Positions 1 through 9,704 are shown, counted from the stretch's first letter. The stretch is DNA of 64,000 bases from Hymenobacter negativus (GCF_017571495.1 NZ_JAGETZ010000018.1:1-64000); one strand, 5' to 3'. Notes: generated from the letters alone by a model not told the origin. Translations and numbers: made by a program.

Positions 1-41
1 GAGTAGGGAGCCTTCCAACGAAGGTTCCCTACTCTTTTTTT
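1..41 (+). terminator. Rho-independent terminator of the gene upstream of the window
   Basis: A 15-bp stem (arms 1-15 and 20-34, one G-T wobble) with a CAAC loop is followed by seven T (35-41). It ends a plus-strand gene lying before the window. In many bacteria rpsO precedes pnp, so that gene may be rpsO, but this cannot be seen here. Confidence 0.9.
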
Positions 42-189
42 GTTCGGGTTGGTTTGGCGCCGAGGCCGCTCCCGACGGTTGGTTTTATCGGCGCACTGCT
101 GTTGTCATTTATTACGAGTAACGAAGGCCGCTGGCGGCACTCGTTTTTGGTTGCTCGCCCGCTGTCGCTTTTCTAAGCAAACCCCGCTG

Positions 190-2361
190 ATGTCCCAACC
201 CCACGCCATTACCAAAACCCTGGCGCTGCCCGACGGCCGCGTCATCTCCATCGAAACCGGCAAGCTGGCCAAATTCGCCGACGGCGCGGTTGTGGTTCGC
301 CTCGGCGATACCATGCTGCTCGCTACGGTGGTATCAGCCCCGAGCCAGCGCGAAGGCGTTGACTTCCTGCCGCTGTCGGTGGACTACCAGGAAAAATTTG
401 GCTCGGCCGGCAAGATTCCCGGTTCGTTTCAGCGCCGTGAAGGCCGCCTGAGCGACTACGAAATCTTGATATGCCGCCTTGTCGACCGTATCCTGCGGCC
501 GATGTTCCCCAAGGACTACCACTACGAAGTGCAGGTGATGATTACCCTCATCTCGGCCGATAAAGAAGTACAGCCCGATGCGCTGGCCGCGTTGGCTGCC
601 TCGGCTGCGCTGTCGATTTCTGACATTCCGTTTGCTGGCCCGATTTCCGAAGTGCGCGTGGCGCGCATCGATGGCCAGTTCCAGATTAACCCCAAGACTT
701 CTGACCTGGAGCGCGCCGACATGGACCTGATGGTGGGCGCAACTGCCGACTCGGTGGCCATGGTGGAAGGCGCCATGAAGGAAGTGAGCGAAGAGGAAAT
801 GGTGGCGGCCATTGCCTTCGGCCACGAAGCCATTAAGGCCCAGTGCCAACTGCAGAAAGAACTGGCGGAGGCCGTGGGCCGCACGCCGGAGTCGGCTCCC
901 CGTGAGTATCCGAAGTACGAAGAAAACGAGGCGCTCAAGAAGCTGATTCACGAAGGCATTTACCAAGGCGCTTATGATGTAGCCCGCTCGGGCAACACCA
1001 AGAAGGCCGGCCGCAAGGAAGGTTTCTCGGCGGTGAAAAAGGCATTTCTGGACAAGCTCGTGGCTGAGCAGCCGGAGTTGGACATGAAGATGTTTGGTCG
1101 CTACTATGGCTCGGCTGAAAAGAAGGCTATCCGCGACATGATGGTGAAGGAGCGGGTTCGTCTCGACGGTCGGCAGCTTACCGAAATCCGTCCTATCTGG
1201 TCAGAAATCAACTATCTGCCCGGTGCTCATGGCTCGGCTATCTTCACCCGTGGCGAAACCCAGAGCTTGACCACAGCCACGTTGGGCACCAAACTCGATG
1301 AGCAAATCATCGACCAGCCGTTGACCAAGGGTTACTCAAAATTCATGCTGCACTACAACTTCCCTGGTTTCTCAACTGGTGAAGTGAAGCCTAACCGGGG
1401 CGCTGGCCGCCGCGAAATTGGCCATGGCAACCTGGCGTTACGCTCGCTGAAGCAGGTGCTGCCGGCTGAGGAGGAAAACCCTTACACCATCCGCATCGTG
1501 TCGGATATTCTGGAGTCGAACGGTTCCAGCTCGATGGCCACTGTTTGCGCCGGCTCGCTGGCGCTGATGGATGCCGGGGTGAAAATCACGGGTGCCGTGG
1601 CGGGTATCGCCATGGGCTTGGTGCAGGACAAGGAAACCGGTGAGTACGCGGTATTGAGCGACATTCTCGGCGACGAGGACCACCTTGGTGACATGGACTT
1701 CAAAGTAACTGGCACAGAGAAAGGTATTTGTGCCTGCCAGATGGACATCAAAATCCAGGGCTTGAGCAATGAGATTCTGACGGCCGCTTTGCATCAGGCG
1801 CGTGAAGGCCGTTTGCACATCCTGCGTGAGATGGCAAAGACGATTTCGGCCCCAGCGCCGGAGTTGAAGCCTCACACCCCGCGCTCGCACAAGATGCTTA
1901 TCGACAAAGAGTTTATTGGTGCGGTAATCGGGCCGGGTGGCAAAGTCATCCAGCAGATTCAGAAGGATACCAATGCCACGGTGATTATTGAGGAGAAGGA
2001 CGAGAAGGGACACGTAAGCATTTACGCCTCTAACCAGGAGGACATGCAGGGTGCCATCGACCGGATTCGCGCCATCGCGGCGCAGCCTGAAGTAGGCGAG
2101 GTGTACAAAGGCAAAGTGCGCAGCATTCAGCCCTACGGCGCTTTCGTGGAGATTATGCCGGGCAAAGACGGCCTGTTGCACATCTCGGAAGTGACGCACG
2201 AGCGGATTCAGACACTGGAAGGCTTGTTGGAGGTAGGGCAGGACATTGACGTGAAACTGGTGGAAATCGACAAGAAAACCGGCAAGTACCGGCTCTCGCG
2301 CAAGGTGTTGTTGCCAAAGCCCGAAGCTGCTGCGGCCAGCAACGGCGAAGCGAAAGCCTAG
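190..2361 (+). CDS. pnp: Polyribonucleotide nucleotidyltransferase (PNPase)
   Basis: Phosphorolytic 3'-5' exoribonuclease of RNA turnover, 723 aa, the usual family length. Two RNase PH-like halves come first; the second carries [20 protein letters not shown] (phosphate-binding and catalytic region). A KH domain follows with IGPGGKVI near residue 580, then an S1 RNA-binding domain from about residue 636 ([20 protein letters not shown]). I start at the ATG at 190 (MSQPHAITK). The frame is open further upstream from a TTG at 40, but that extension begins inside the T-run of the preceding terminator and has no PNPase-like sequence. A perfect hairpin follows the gene. Confidence 0.97.
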   Translation: MSQPHAITKTLALPDGRVISIETGKLAKFADGAVVVRLGDTMLLATVVSAPSQREGVDFLPLSVDYQEKFGSAGKIPGSFQRREGRLSDYEILICRLVDRILRPMFPKDYHYEVQVMITLISADKEVQPDALAALAASAALSISDIPFAGPISEVRVARIDGQFQINPKTSDLERADMDLMVGATADSVAMVEGAMKEVSEEEMVAAIAFGHEAIKAQCQLQKELAEAVGRTPESAPREYPKYEENEALKKLIHEGIYQGAYDVARSGNTKKAGRKEGFSAVKKAFLDKLVAEQPELDMKMFGRYYGSAEKKAIRDMMVKERVRLDGRQLTEIRPIWSEINYLPGAHGSAIFTRGETQSLTTATLGTKLDEQIIDQPLTKGYSKFMLHYNFPGFSTGEVKPNRGAGRREIGHGNLALRSLKQVLPAEEENPYTIRIVSDILESNGSSSMATVCAGSLALMDAGVKITGAVAGIAMGLVQDKETGEYAVLSDILGDEDHLGDMDFKVTGTEKGICACQMDIKIQGLSNEILTAALHQAREGRLHILREMAKTISAPAPELKPHTPRSHKMLIDKEFIGAVIGPGGKVIQQIQKDTNATVIIEEKDEKGHVSIYASNQEDMQGAIDRIRAIAAQPEVGEVYKGKVRSIQPYGAFVEIMPGKDGLLHISEVTHERIQTLEGLLEVGQDIDVKLVEIDKKTGKYRLSRKVLLPKPEAAAASNGEAKA

Positions 2362-2387
2362 CCAACGTGTTGGGCCTAGAACTTATC

Positions 2388-2415
2388 TCAGAGGAAGCCT
2401 GTTGGCTTCCTCTGA
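2388..2415 (+). terminator. Hairpin after pnp
   Basis: Perfect 12-bp inverted repeat (2388-2399 and 2404-2415) with a TGTT loop, 26 bases after the pnp stop. No T-run follows, so it may act as an mRNA 3'-end stabiliser or a weak terminator rather than a strong intrinsic terminator. Confidence 0.55.
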
Positions 2416-2481
2416 CTTAGGGACTGCCCGGACGGACTTTTCTTACGTATAACCCCCCAGATATCGTTCTTACCTAGTCCC

Positions 2482-3345
2482 ATGAGACAGCTAAAAATTA
2501 GTAAGCAGATTACCAACCGCGAAAGCCAGTCGCTGGACAAATACCTCCAGGAAATCGGCAAGGTTGATTTGCTCACGCCCGACGAGGAGGTAACGCTCGC
2601 GCAGCGTATCCGTGACGGGGACCAGCAAGCCTTGGAGAAACTGACGAAGGCCAACCTGCGCTTCGTGGTATCGGTTGCAAAACAGTATCAGAACCAAGGT
2701 CTTAGCCTTGGTGACCTCATCAACGAGGGCAACCTTGGTCTTATCAAAGCTGCCAAGCGTTTTGATGAAACCCGGGGTTTTAAATTCATTTCCTACGCTG
2801 TATGGTGGATTCGTCAGTCCATTCTGCAGGCCCTTGCCGAGCAAAGCCGTATCGTGCGTCTGCCTCTGAATCGGGTGGGTTCGCTGAATAAAATCAGCAA
2901 GTCCTTCTCGGAGCTGGAGCAGAAATTTGAACGTGAGCCTTCGCCCGAGGAAATTGCGGAAGTACTGGAATTGACCACTTCGGAAGTAGTGGATACCTTG
3001 AAAATCAGTGGCCGCCACGTGTCCGTTGATGCGCCGTTTGTGCAGGGCGAGGAAAACCGGCTGCTCGACGTGCTCGAAAACGAGGACGAAGAGTCGCCGG
3101 ATATGGCCCTGATGAACGATTCGCTCCGCAAGGAGGTGCAACGCGCCTTGAGCACGCTAACTAAGCGTGAAGCCGACGTTATCACGTTATACTTCGGCCT
3201 CAATGGCGAAGCGGCCCTGACGCTGGAAGAAATTGGCGAGAAATTTAACCTGACCCGTGAGCGCGTTCGTCAGATTAAAGAGAAGGCTATCCGTCGTTTG
3301 CGGCATACGTCGCGCTCGAAAGCGCTGAAGCCTTATCTCGGCTAA
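2482..3345 (+). CDS. rpoD: Primary RNA polymerase sigma factor (sigma-70 family, RpoD/SigA)
   Basis: Housekeeping sigma factor, 287 aa, the short form typical of Bacteroidota, which lacks the long region 1.1 and spacer of the E. coli protein. Region 1.2 begins near [20 protein letters not shown]. Region 2 has the core-binding and -10 recognition helices ([33 protein letters not shown]). Region 4 has the helix-turn-helix ([20 protein letters not shown]). It stands alone between pnp and trxB with its own terminator. A factor of this type recognises the TTG/TAnnTTTG promoters seen elsewhere in the window. Confidence 0.97.
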   Translation: MRQLKISKQITNRESQSLDKYLQEIGKVDLLTPDEEVTLAQRIRDGDQQALEKLTKANLRFVVSVAKQYQNQGLSLGDLINEGNLGLIKAAKRFDETRGFKFISYAVWWIRQSILQALAEQSRIVRLPLNRVGSLNKISKSFSELEQKFEREPSPEEIAEVLELTTSEVVDTLKISGRHVSVDAPFVQGEENRLLDVLENEDEESPDMALMNDSLRKEVQRALSTLTKREADVITLYFGLNGEAALTLEEIGEKFNLTRERVRQIKEKAIRRLRHTSRSKALKPYLG

Positions 3346-3365
3346 TCAATTAGTTTTGCAGAATG

Positions 3366-3396
3366 AAAAACCCCGACCGTTAGGTTGGGGTTTTTT
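3366..3396 (+). terminator. Rho-independent terminator of rpoD
   Basis: Stem of 13 bp including flanking A-T pairs (3366-3378 with 3383-3395), GTTA loop, followed by T. It lies 20 bases after the rpoD stop. Confidence 0.9.
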
Positions 3397-3551
3397 GTAC
3401 GGTTTCGCGCTTATTGGCGGCTATCGGACTGCATTCGCAGCCTTGGTTGTGCGTGCCGGTTGCGCCGTTAGCTATTGACTATTCATCGTTCAACGATACG
3501 CGAAGCAGAGCTTGGCCATGCCGAACTTCGTTTCGCACTACCTCACCTGAA

Positions 3552-4487
3552 ATGTCTGAACACATCAAATGCCTGATTATAGGCTCTGGTCCGGCTGGTT
3601 ACACGGCGGCCATTTATGCGGCCCGTGCTAACATGGCGCCTGTTATGTACATGGGTTTGCAGCCTGGCGGGCAGCTTACCATCACCAACGACGTCGAGAA
3701 TTTTCCCGGCTACCCAGACGGGATTATGGGCCCGGAAATGATGGAGGACCTGAAAAAGCAGGCCACCCGCTTCGGCACGGATATTCGCTATGGCATTGCG
3801 ACGGCAGTGGATTTCTCAGTGATGCCGCGCAAGGTAACCATCGACGAAACTATTGAGCTGACAGCTGACGCGGTTATTATTGCCACGGGTGCCTCGGCCA
3901 AGTGGCTGGGGCTGCCTTCAGAGGCCAAGCTCAACGGCTCGGGCGTATCGGCCTGCGCGGTGTGCGACGGGTTCTTCTATCGCGGGCAGGAAGTGGCCAT
4001 CGTGGGTGCCGGCGACACGGCGGCGGAAGAGGCTACGTACTTGGCCAACCTGGCAAGCAAGGTGACCATGATTGTGCGCAAAAGCGAGATGAAAGCCTCG
4101 CGCATTATGCAGCAGCGCGTGTTGGACAACCCCAAGATTGAGGTGTTGTTTGATACGGTGACGGATGAGATTCTGGGCGAGCACAGTGTAGAAGGTGTGC
4201 GCGTGAAGAACCTAATGACCCATGAAACCCGCGAAATTCCGCTGACGGGCTTCTTCGTGGCCATCGGGCACGAGCCGAATTCGAAAATCTTCCAGCCTTA
4301 CCTGCACCACGACGAGCAGGGTTACCTGAAAACCATCCCTGGCAGCAGCAAAACGAATATTGACGGCGTGTTTGCGTGTGGCGATGTGCAGGACTACACC
4401 TACCGCCAGGCCGTGACGGCCGCCGGCTCCGGCTGCATGGCTGCGTTGGATGCGGAGCGGTATCTGGCTGCACTGGGCATACACTAA
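3552..4487 (+). CDS. trxB: Thioredoxin-disulfide reductase
   Basis: FAD- and NADPH-dependent reductase that regenerates reduced thioredoxin in the cytosol, 311 aa. It shows the N-terminal FAD motif (IIGSGPAGYTAAIYAARA), the redox pair C135/C138 in SACAVCDGFF, the NADPH motif VGAGDTAAEEA, and the C-terminal FAD motif GVFACGDVQD. The start is the ATG at 3552 (MSEHIKCL); the open frame continues upstream to 3414 but that extension resembles no part of the family. A terminator follows. Confidence 0.97.
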   Translation: MSEHIKCLIIGSGPAGYTAAIYAARANMAPVMYMGLQPGGQLTITNDVENFPGYPDGIMGPEMMEDLKKQATRFGTDIRYGIATAVDFSVMPRKVTIDETIELTADAVIIATGASAKWLGLPSEAKLNGSGVSACAVCDGFFYRGQEVAIVGAGDTAAEEATYLANLASKVTMIVRKSEMKASRIMQQRVLDNPKIEVLFDTVTDEILGEHSVEGVRVKNLMTHETREIPLTGFFVAIGHEPNSKIFQPYLHHDEQGYLKTIPGSSKTNIDGVFACGDVQDYTYRQAVTAAGSGCMAALDAERYLAALGIH

Positions 4488-4573
4488 TTTTGTGTTGCTG
4501 TGTTCGTAATGACGTGTTAGGAAAGACGAGCTTTGCAGTCCGTCCTTTCTAACCGTTTTGTTTTAGACCAAAC

Positions 4574-4618
4574 GGCCCGGTAGCTGAGGGGATAAGTTCC
4601 TGGGCTGCCGGCCTTTTT
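4574..4618 (+). terminator. Probable terminator of trxB
   Basis: GGCCCGGTAGC (4574-4584) pairs with GCTGCCGGCC (4604-4613): ten base pairs with one bulge and one wobble, followed by TTTTT. It sits only five bases before the next start codon. Confidence 0.65.
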
Positions 4619-4622
4619 CTGT

Positions 4623-5750
4623 TTGCTTTTGACCTTCCTGAAAACATCTTATTGGCGCCCAGCCCTGCTATTGCTGGCGCTGTTGCTGCTGCTGGCGGGG
4701 CTAAACCCGGCACAGGCCCAGCGCCGCAAGCCGCGCACCAAAGCCAAGACTGGCAGCACGACCGGCAAGTCGGATTTCTTCCGCATTAAAACGCCCAAGA
4801 TGCGCTACGTGCGCCCGGATACCACCACGGTTATTGAGACGGAGGAAATACCGGATGACAACTCGGACGCCGCGAAATCCATTTATTTCAACCCGGCCAA
4901 GAAGCTCAGCATCGTGAGTGAAGACACGACGACGCTGAACGAGGGCGGGCAGGAAATCGTGGAGATGTCGGAAGAGGTGCTCATTGATTCGTCGTGGGTG
5001 AAGGTGGCGGGCTACTATTCCATCTGGGACACCCACCGCGTGAACCCTTACCGCGTGGACGGCCGCAGCTACCGCGACTCGCTGAAGCTGCACCTCACCG
5101 ACCCGCCCCGGCAACGCTACGCCAAAATGCCGCTCAACACCACGCCCATTACCTCGGGTTTTGCCTTCCGAGGCTACCGCTGGCACTACGGCATGGACCT
5201 GGATTTGGAAACCGGCGACTCAGTGAAGGCCGTGTTTGATGGCGTGGTCCGGATTCAGGCCTGGGACGGTGGTGGCTACGGCAACTACATTCTGGTGCGC
5301 CATTACAACGGCTTGGAAACCGTGTACGGCCACTTGAGCAAGGCACTGGTACCGGTGGGCACCTTTGTGAAAGCTGGCCAACTTATCGGGTACGGCGGTA
5401 GCACGGGGCGCAGCACGGGCTCCCACCTGCACTTTGAAGTGCGTTATCAGGGCAACCCCATCAACCCGGTGCTGATGTATGACTTCCCAGGCTACAAGCT
5501 GCGGAAGGACAACTTTACCATTACAGCGGCGCTGTTCAACTACTACAGCCGGGCGCTGGGGCGCAGCCGGAGTAGCGGCAGTAGGAGCGGAGGGCCCTCA
5601 CGGGCGCGCCAGACGGTGACGCACCGGGTGCGCTCAGGCGATACGCTTTCGGAAGTAGCCGAAAAATATGGGGTGCGGGTAAGCACCTTGCGCAAGCTGA
5701 ACCCAGGCGTGAAAACCCTGCAGCCCGGCAAAAGATTACGGATTAAGTAA
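4623..5750 (+). CDS. Secreted M23 metallopeptidase with C-terminal LysM domain
   Basis: Likely peptidoglycan endopeptidase or murein hydrolase activator of the LytM/NlpD type, 375 aa. A hydrophobic signal segment (residues about 11-32, ending in AQAQ) directs export. The M23 zinc-site motifs are present: HYGMD (H188, D192) and HLHFE (H268, H270). A LysM repeat from about residue 334 (HRVRSGDTLSEVAEKYGV) would anchor it to the cell wall. A basic Ser/Arg linker joins the two. The start codon is TTG (4623, or 4629). A very long hairpin follows. Confidence 0.9.
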   Translation: MLLTFLKTSYWRPALLLLALLLLLAGLNPAQAQRRKPRTKAKTGSTTGKSDFFRIKTPKMRYVRPDTTTVIETEEIPDDNSDAAKSIYFNPAKKLSIVSEDTTTLNEGGQEIVEMSEEVLIDSSWVKVAGYYSIWDTHRVNPYRVDGRSYRDSLKLHLTDPPRQRYAKMPLNTTPITSGFAFRGYRWHYGMDLDLETGDSVKAVFDGVVRIQAWDGGGYGNYILVRHYNGLETVYGHLSKALVPVGTFVKAGQLIGYGGSTGRSTGSHLHFEVRYQGNPINPVLMYDFPGYKLRKDNFTITAALFNYYSRALGRSRSSGSRSGGPSRARQTVTHRVRSGDTLSEVAEKYGVRVSTLRKLNPGVKTLQPGKRLRIK

Positions 5751-5763
5751 TGAACTTTCGGAG

Positions 5764-5818
5764 CGACAGTCGCCCGTCATGCAGAGTCAAACTCTGCGTG
5801 ACGGGCGACTGTCGTTTT
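5764..5818 (+). terminator. Long 24-bp hairpin terminator
   Basis: Arms 5764-5787 and 5791-5814 are complementary over 24 positions with a single T/G pair and a 3-base loop; TTTT follows on the plus strand. It separates the M23 gene from the convergent HxlR gene. The minus-strand side lacks a T-run, so it mainly serves the plus-strand gene. Confidence 0.8.
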
Positions 5819-5826
5819 ACTGCAGG

Positions 5827-6171
5827 TCAAGCCAGCTGCGGTACGGCCTGCTGCTCTTTGAGCTGGCGGCCCCAGGCGCCGATGGCCTTGAGCACCGGCA
5901 GGAGGGAAAGGCCCATTTGCGTGAGGGTGTACTCGACCCGGGCGGGCACTTCGGCGAAAACCTGGCGGTGCAGCAGGCCGTCGCGCTCCAGCTCGCGGAG
6001 CTGCTGGGTGAGCATGGTTTTGCTGATGGTGGGAATGCGGCGCTGCAAGCTGCCAAAGCGCGGCGCCCCGGAGTAGATGTGGTATACCACCAGCGGCTTC
6101 CACTTGCCGCCGATAACCTCCAGGGCCGGCACGATGGGACAATAGTCTAAATCAAACAGCGGAGGGTTCAT
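5827..6171 (-). CDS. HxlR-family winged-helix transcriptional regulator
   Basis: 114 aa, the usual HxlR length. Recognised by CPIVPALEVIGGKWKPLVVY at the N-terminus, the wing region ISKTMLTQQLRELERDGLL, and VEYTLTQMGLSLLPVL. Family members often sense electrophiles or oxidants through a cysteine near the N-terminus, and C11 here is a candidate. It is divergent from the oxidoreductase starting at 6293 with 121 bp between them, so it probably controls that gene and itself. The inducer is unknown. Confidence 0.92.
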   Translation of the reverse strand: MNPPLFDLDYCPIVPALEVIGGKWKPLVVYHIYSGAPRFGSLQRRIPTISKTMLTQQLRELERDGLLHRQVFAEVPARVEYTLTQMGLSLLPVLKAIGAWGRQLKEQQAVPQLA

Positions 6172-6292
6172 TTTTTAAGACTTGGTTTTCAGCAGAAGTG
6201 CGGAATCCGGACCTATGACCGGAAAGCCAAACTACTTGTTTGGGCTACGGGGCGACGGTTGCTTTGCGGTACACTTACTCAGTTGATTACCC

Positions 6293-7303
6293 ATGAAAAA
6301 ATATGAATTGTTACCCGTTGCCGCCCCTGCTAGCCCTCAGGGCTGGCAGCTCACCGAAACGGAGATGCCGCAGCCTGGTCCCGGCCAGGTGCTGGTGCGG
6401 GTGCGGGCCGTGTCGTTGAACTACCGCGACCTGGGCGTGGCCCAAAGCCCCAGCCGCCAGAAACCCGTAATACCCTGCTCCGACGGCGCCGGCGAAGTTG
6501 CCGCCGTCGGAGTAGGCGTGACGCGGGTGCAAGCCGGTGACCGGGTTGCGGGCATCTTCTTTCAAACCTGGTTCGATGGTCCCCTGGTAGCCGAAGTGCA
6601 CGCCCAAGCCCTTGGTGGCTCGGCCGATGGCATGCTGGCCGAATATGTGGTACTGAGCGAGCAGGGCCTGGTGAAGCTGCCCGATTTCCTAACCTACGAA
6701 GAAGCCGCCTGCCTGCCCTGCGCGGGCGTGACGGCCTGGAACAGCCTCTTCGAACAAGGCCAGCTCAAGCCGGGCCAGACGGTAGTGCTTCAGGGCACAG
6801 GTGGCGTATCCATTCTGAGCCTGCAGCTGGCCAAGGCGGCGGGGGCCCGCGTCATCATCACCTCCTCATCGGATGAGAAGCTGGCCCGCGCCCGCGAGCT
6901 GGGGGCCGACGAAACCATCAACTACCGCACCACACCCGACTGGGAAAAGGAAGTGCTGCGCCTCACCCACGGCCTCGGAGCCGACCATGTGGTGGAAGTG
7001 GGCGGCGCGGGTACCCTCGACAAGTCATTGGGGGCTACCCGGGCCAGCGGCCATATTGCCTTTGTGGGCGTGCTCACGGGCGTTGCAGCGCCCATTACCA
7101 CTGCCCAGATTCTCAGCAAAAGCCTGCGCCTGACGGGCATCTACGTGGGCAGCCGCGCCATGTTTGAGCGCTACCTCCAGGCCCTCACCCAAATGCAACT
7201 CCGCCCGGTTATCGACCGAGTATTCTCGTTCGACGAAGCCCCGGCCGCCCTGGCCCATCTCAAGAGCGGTGCGCATTTTGGCAAAATCGTAGTGCGGATG
7301 TAA
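6293..7303 (+). CDS. Medium-chain NAD(P)-dependent alcohol dehydrogenase / quinone oxidoreductase
   Basis: 336 aa MDR-superfamily enzyme. The N-terminal GroES-like fold has VLVRVRAVSLNYRDLGVAQ and a PCSDGAGEVAAVG segment; the Rossmann NAD(P) motif is QGTGGVSILSLQLAKAAGAR. The pattern of catalytic-zinc ligands is not obvious, which favours a zinc-independent quinone reductase or enoyl-reductase-like activity over a classical alcohol dehydrogenase. It is divergent from the HxlR regulator, the usual arrangement for an inducible detoxification enzyme. The substrate cannot be read from the sequence. Confidence 0.88.
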   Translation: MKKYELLPVAAPASPQGWQLTETEMPQPGPGQVLVRVRAVSLNYRDLGVAQSPSRQKPVIPCSDGAGEVAAVGVGVTRVQAGDRVAGIFFQTWFDGPLVAEVHAQALGGSADGMLAEYVVLSEQGLVKLPDFLTYEEAACLPCAGVTAWNSLFEQGQLKPGQTVVLQGTGGVSILSLQLAKAAGARVIITSSSDEKLARARELGADETINYRTTPDWEKEVLRLTHGLGADHVVEVGGAGTLDKSLGATRASGHIAFVGVLTGVAAPITTAQILSKSLRLTGIYVGSRAMFERYLQALTQMQLRPVIDRVFSFDEAPAALAHLKSGAHFGKIVVRM

Positions 7304-7639
7304 GGCTGCAAAAGAAGGCGGAATGGGTTGAAAACGCAATAGGTGGGTCTCGGCGTTGGGTAGTGCCATCCGAACAGCGCGAACCCCGCCGTGCGATGAC
7401 AAGACGGGCAGGGGGCAGTGATACATCATTCAACAACTGCTAAGCGGGGCGCTTCTCCGCGTTTTACCGTTCCTTTGTCGTCCCGTTCGGGGCTTGCAAC
7501 TGCTGCTTCGGCAGGTAGGGCAAGCCCCGAATTTGCTGCCAGTTGTTGGTTTGGTATTGCCAGTTGATTAGCAGCAGGCTACCAACCCGTTCCCCAATAA
7601 AGTCCTCCAATAATCAAATGCTGCCTTGAGCAGAATTGC
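7304..7639. other. Intergenic stretch with a structured inverted repeat and a possible gene remnant
   Basis: 336 bases without a firm gene. TTCGGGGCTTGC (7486-7497) is repeated inverted at 7520-7531, and inside the loop CTGC-TTCG-GCAG (7503-7514) forms a second small stem, so the RNA would fold stably. On the minus strand 7464-7610 a 48-codon frame starting with TTG reads like protein (LLLINWQYQTNNWQQIRGLP), but I recognise no family. It may be a gene remnant. Confidence 0.4.
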
Positions 7640-8359
7640 ATGAAACTTGATGTTCTGGCCCTTGGCGCCCACCCCGACGACGTAGAAATGTCCTGCACCG
7701 GCACGCTGCTGGCCAGCATGACCATTGGCAAGAAGGTCGGCATTGTTGACTTTACACGAGGCGAACTGGGCACCCGCGGCACGCCCGAAATCCGGGCGGC
7801 CGAAGCGGCGGCTTCAAATAAAATCCTCAACATCGACATCCGCGAGAACCTGGGCTTGCCCGATGGCTTCTTTCGCAACGACCGGGAACACCAGCTGCCA
7901 CTCATTGCCGCCATCCGTCGCTATCAGCCCGATGTGGTGCTGGCTAATGCCATTGATGACCGGCACCCCGACCACGGGCGGGCTGCCCAGCTGGCCATTG
8001 ATGCCTGTTTCCTGGCTGGCCTGCGCATGATTGAAACCCTCGGGCCCGACGGCCAGCCCCAGGAAGCCTGGCGACCCAAAAACGTGTACCACTACATCCA
8101 AGACCGGCAGCTGCCGCCGGCTTTCGTGGTCGACATCACACCGCATTGGAAGAAGAAATGGGAGGCCATTCAAGCCTTCAAAACCCAGTTCTTCAACCCG
8201 GATTTGGATGCGCCCCAAACCTACCTTTCCAGCCAGGCCTTTGGCAGGTTTATGGAGGCGCGGGCGCGGGAGTTCGGCCACATCATCGGTGTGGAGTTTG
8301 GCGAAGGCTTCACCGTGGCGCGCCCGGTGGGTGTGCGCGAGGTGGGAGATTTACTGTAG
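7640..8359 (+). CDS. bshB1: Bacillithiol biosynthesis deacetylase BshB1
   Basis: Zinc-dependent LmbE/PIG-L deacetylase, 239 aa. It removes the acetyl group from N-acetylglucosaminyl malate in bacillithiol synthesis, the low-molecular-weight thiol of Firmicutes and many Bacteroidota. The metal motifs HPDD (residues 11-14, in GAHPDDVEMSCTGTL) and HPDH (in DDRHPDHGRAAQ) are present, and the C-terminus has the SSQAFGRFMEARAREFG segment usual for BshB1. No other bacillithiol gene lies in the window. It converges with the lipoprotein gene ending at 8415. Confidence 0.93.
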   Translation: MKLDVLALGAHPDDVEMSCTGTLLASMTIGKKVGIVDFTRGELGTRGTPEIRAAEAAASNKILNIDIRENLGLPDGFFRNDREHQLPLIAAIRRYQPDVVLANAIDDRHPDHGRAAQLAIDACFLAGLRMIETLGPDGQPQEAWRPKNVYHYIQDRQLPPAFVVDITPHWKKKWEAIQAFKTQFFNPDLDAPQTYLSSQAFGRFMEARAREFGHIIGVEFGEGFTVARPVGVREVGDLL

Positions 8360-8414
8360 CAAGGAGCGCAATTATTCTCTGCACGCTGAGCTACAGGCCG
8401 CTACTTTCCCTTGA

Positions 8415-9602
8415 TTAGGGTTTGAGCTTGAGGCCCCGGTCCCGGAGTAGCGCGGTCAATGGAGACCGGGGCCTCAGTAGGGGCAGTAATTCCGCATATG
8501 GAACGATAACCTCCTGACCTGGACAGGGCCACGAAGCCACTCCATCTCCTTCATCGTACGAGAATGACATGCCCTCGCTGGTGAGGCCAAAGCCGACTTG
8601 GGGCAGCCGTGGCTCCCAGTCAAGCTTGCGGATTTCCCGGTCCTCAAAATCGGCCATGTAACGCTCTAATCGAGGAATAAGGAGCTGCAGTAGCAACGAA
8701 TCCGTGGCGGGGCGTAGGAAATCAGACAGCGCCAATGCCCGGCCGGTGTGTAGGTCGTATACCGTTTCCATTCCACTGTAAGACGGGTGGGGACGCCCAA
8801 ATCCTTCTTCGGTTTTGAGCTTGTAAGTGGAAAGTAGGCCGTAGCCATTCAGCCGCACGCCTACTTCTTCGCTGAGGTACACGCAGTCTGCCTGCCGCAC
8901 GTCCCGGCGGAGCTGCGCGTGGCGGCGAGCGGGCCCGGGGCATTGCAGGCGGCGCAGGCCGGGGCGGATGGTATCGGGGCCGAGGAAGTGCAGATAGTCG
9001 CGGTGCAGGGTTGCATTAGGGCCGTTGACTCCTCCCTGCAAATCGTCGGGGTCGCAGAGGCGGCCCGTCGCAGATGCCGCTGGCAGCACTTCGTACCGCA
9101 CAGCATCCTCGTAGTCTTCCCGCAACACAAAAGGCAACTTTCGCTTGCCGTCGACGCTGGTCCAGGTCCCTGATATTACCATCCCAACCGGCTGAAGCGC
9201 CTGCCACCGGCCCGTAATGGCCTGGCGGTCGAGGAACTGTGTTTCCTCCAGCACCAGCGGCTTGCCGGGCGAAAAGGCCTTGGCGTACATGGAAAGTAGT
9301 TTTCCGCTGTGGTCGTAAGAATAACTTCCCTCACATGCCAAACTGTCGCCGTGCAGAAACGCCCATTGCGACCCAATCGTTAGCTCTACAGTCACCGGCA
9401 GGTTACCCACCGTGCCCCGGTAACGGCGGTAACCCCGGAAGTCGGGCAGCGCAACGGGCTCATTTTGCAATGCCGGAGCCGTATGCTGCCCGACTGGGGC
9501 GGCAGGATGCTCAGCCACAGCCTGCTCCGGCTTCCTGGCGTCACACCCCGCCAATACCCATACGGTTACGGTTAACCCTAGCCACGACACCGTTTTTTTC
9601 AT
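8415..9602 (-). CDS. Lipoprotein with a DUF3298/RsiV-like C-terminal domain
   Basis: 395 aa from the ATG at 9602. The N-terminus MKKTVSWLGLTVTVWVLAGC is a lipoprotein signal with lipobox LAGC. The C-terminal half (METVYDLHTGRALALSDFL, then EVIVPYAELLPLLRP) resembles the DUF3298 domain found in RsiV-like and other envelope proteins. The frame is open further upstream to 9671, but that part does not look like a signal. The function is unknown. Its nearest minus-strand neighbour upstream is the decayed repeat gene, separated by a terminator. Confidence 0.75.
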   Translation of the reverse strand: MKKTVSWLGLTVTVWVLAGCDARKPEQAVAEHPAAPVGQHTAPALQNEPVALPDFRGYRRYRGTVGNLPVTVELTIGSQWAFLHGDSLACEGSYSYDHSGKLLSMYAKAFSPGKPLVLEETQFLDRQAITGRWQALQPVGMVISGTWTSVDGKRKLPFVLREDYEDAVRYEVLPAASATGRLCDPDDLQGGVNGPNATLHRDYLHFLGPDTIRPGLRRLQCPGPARRHAQLRRDVRQADCVYLSEEVGVRLNGYGLLSTYKLKTEEGFGRPHPSYSGMETVYDLHTGRALALSDFLRPATDSLLLQLLIPRLERYMADFEDREIRKLDWEPRLPQVGFGLTSEGMSFSYDEGDGVASWPCPGQEVIVPYAELLPLLRPRSPLTALLRDRGLKLKP

Positions 9603-9647
9603 AGCCGAAGCTACGCCTTCGTATCCCTCATTTTTGCCTTGGCAGTT

Positions 9648-9687
9648 AAAAAATGCCCCGGTCGCAAGCACGGCCGGGGCGGTTTTT
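9648..9687 (-). terminator. Bidirectional-looking terminator
   Basis: GCCCCGG (9655-9661) pairs with CCGGGGC (9674-9680). T-runs lie on both sides: GGTTTTT on plus, and ATTTTTT on minus after the stem. It would stop transcription leaving the degenerate minus-strand locus that ends at 9705. Confidence 0.75.
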
Positions 9688-9704
9688 CATTCCAGCTGCC
9701 GCGC

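Noticed and set aside
3414-3551. N-terminal extension of trxB to 3414
   Set aside because: The extra residues do not match thioredoxin reductase, and a good ATG with the FAD motif follows at 3552.
4561-4622. tRNA-like fold before the M23 gene
   Set aside because: The GGCCCGGTAGC/GCTGCCGGCC pairing followed by T-run fits a terminator; there is no tRNA anticodon or T-arm.
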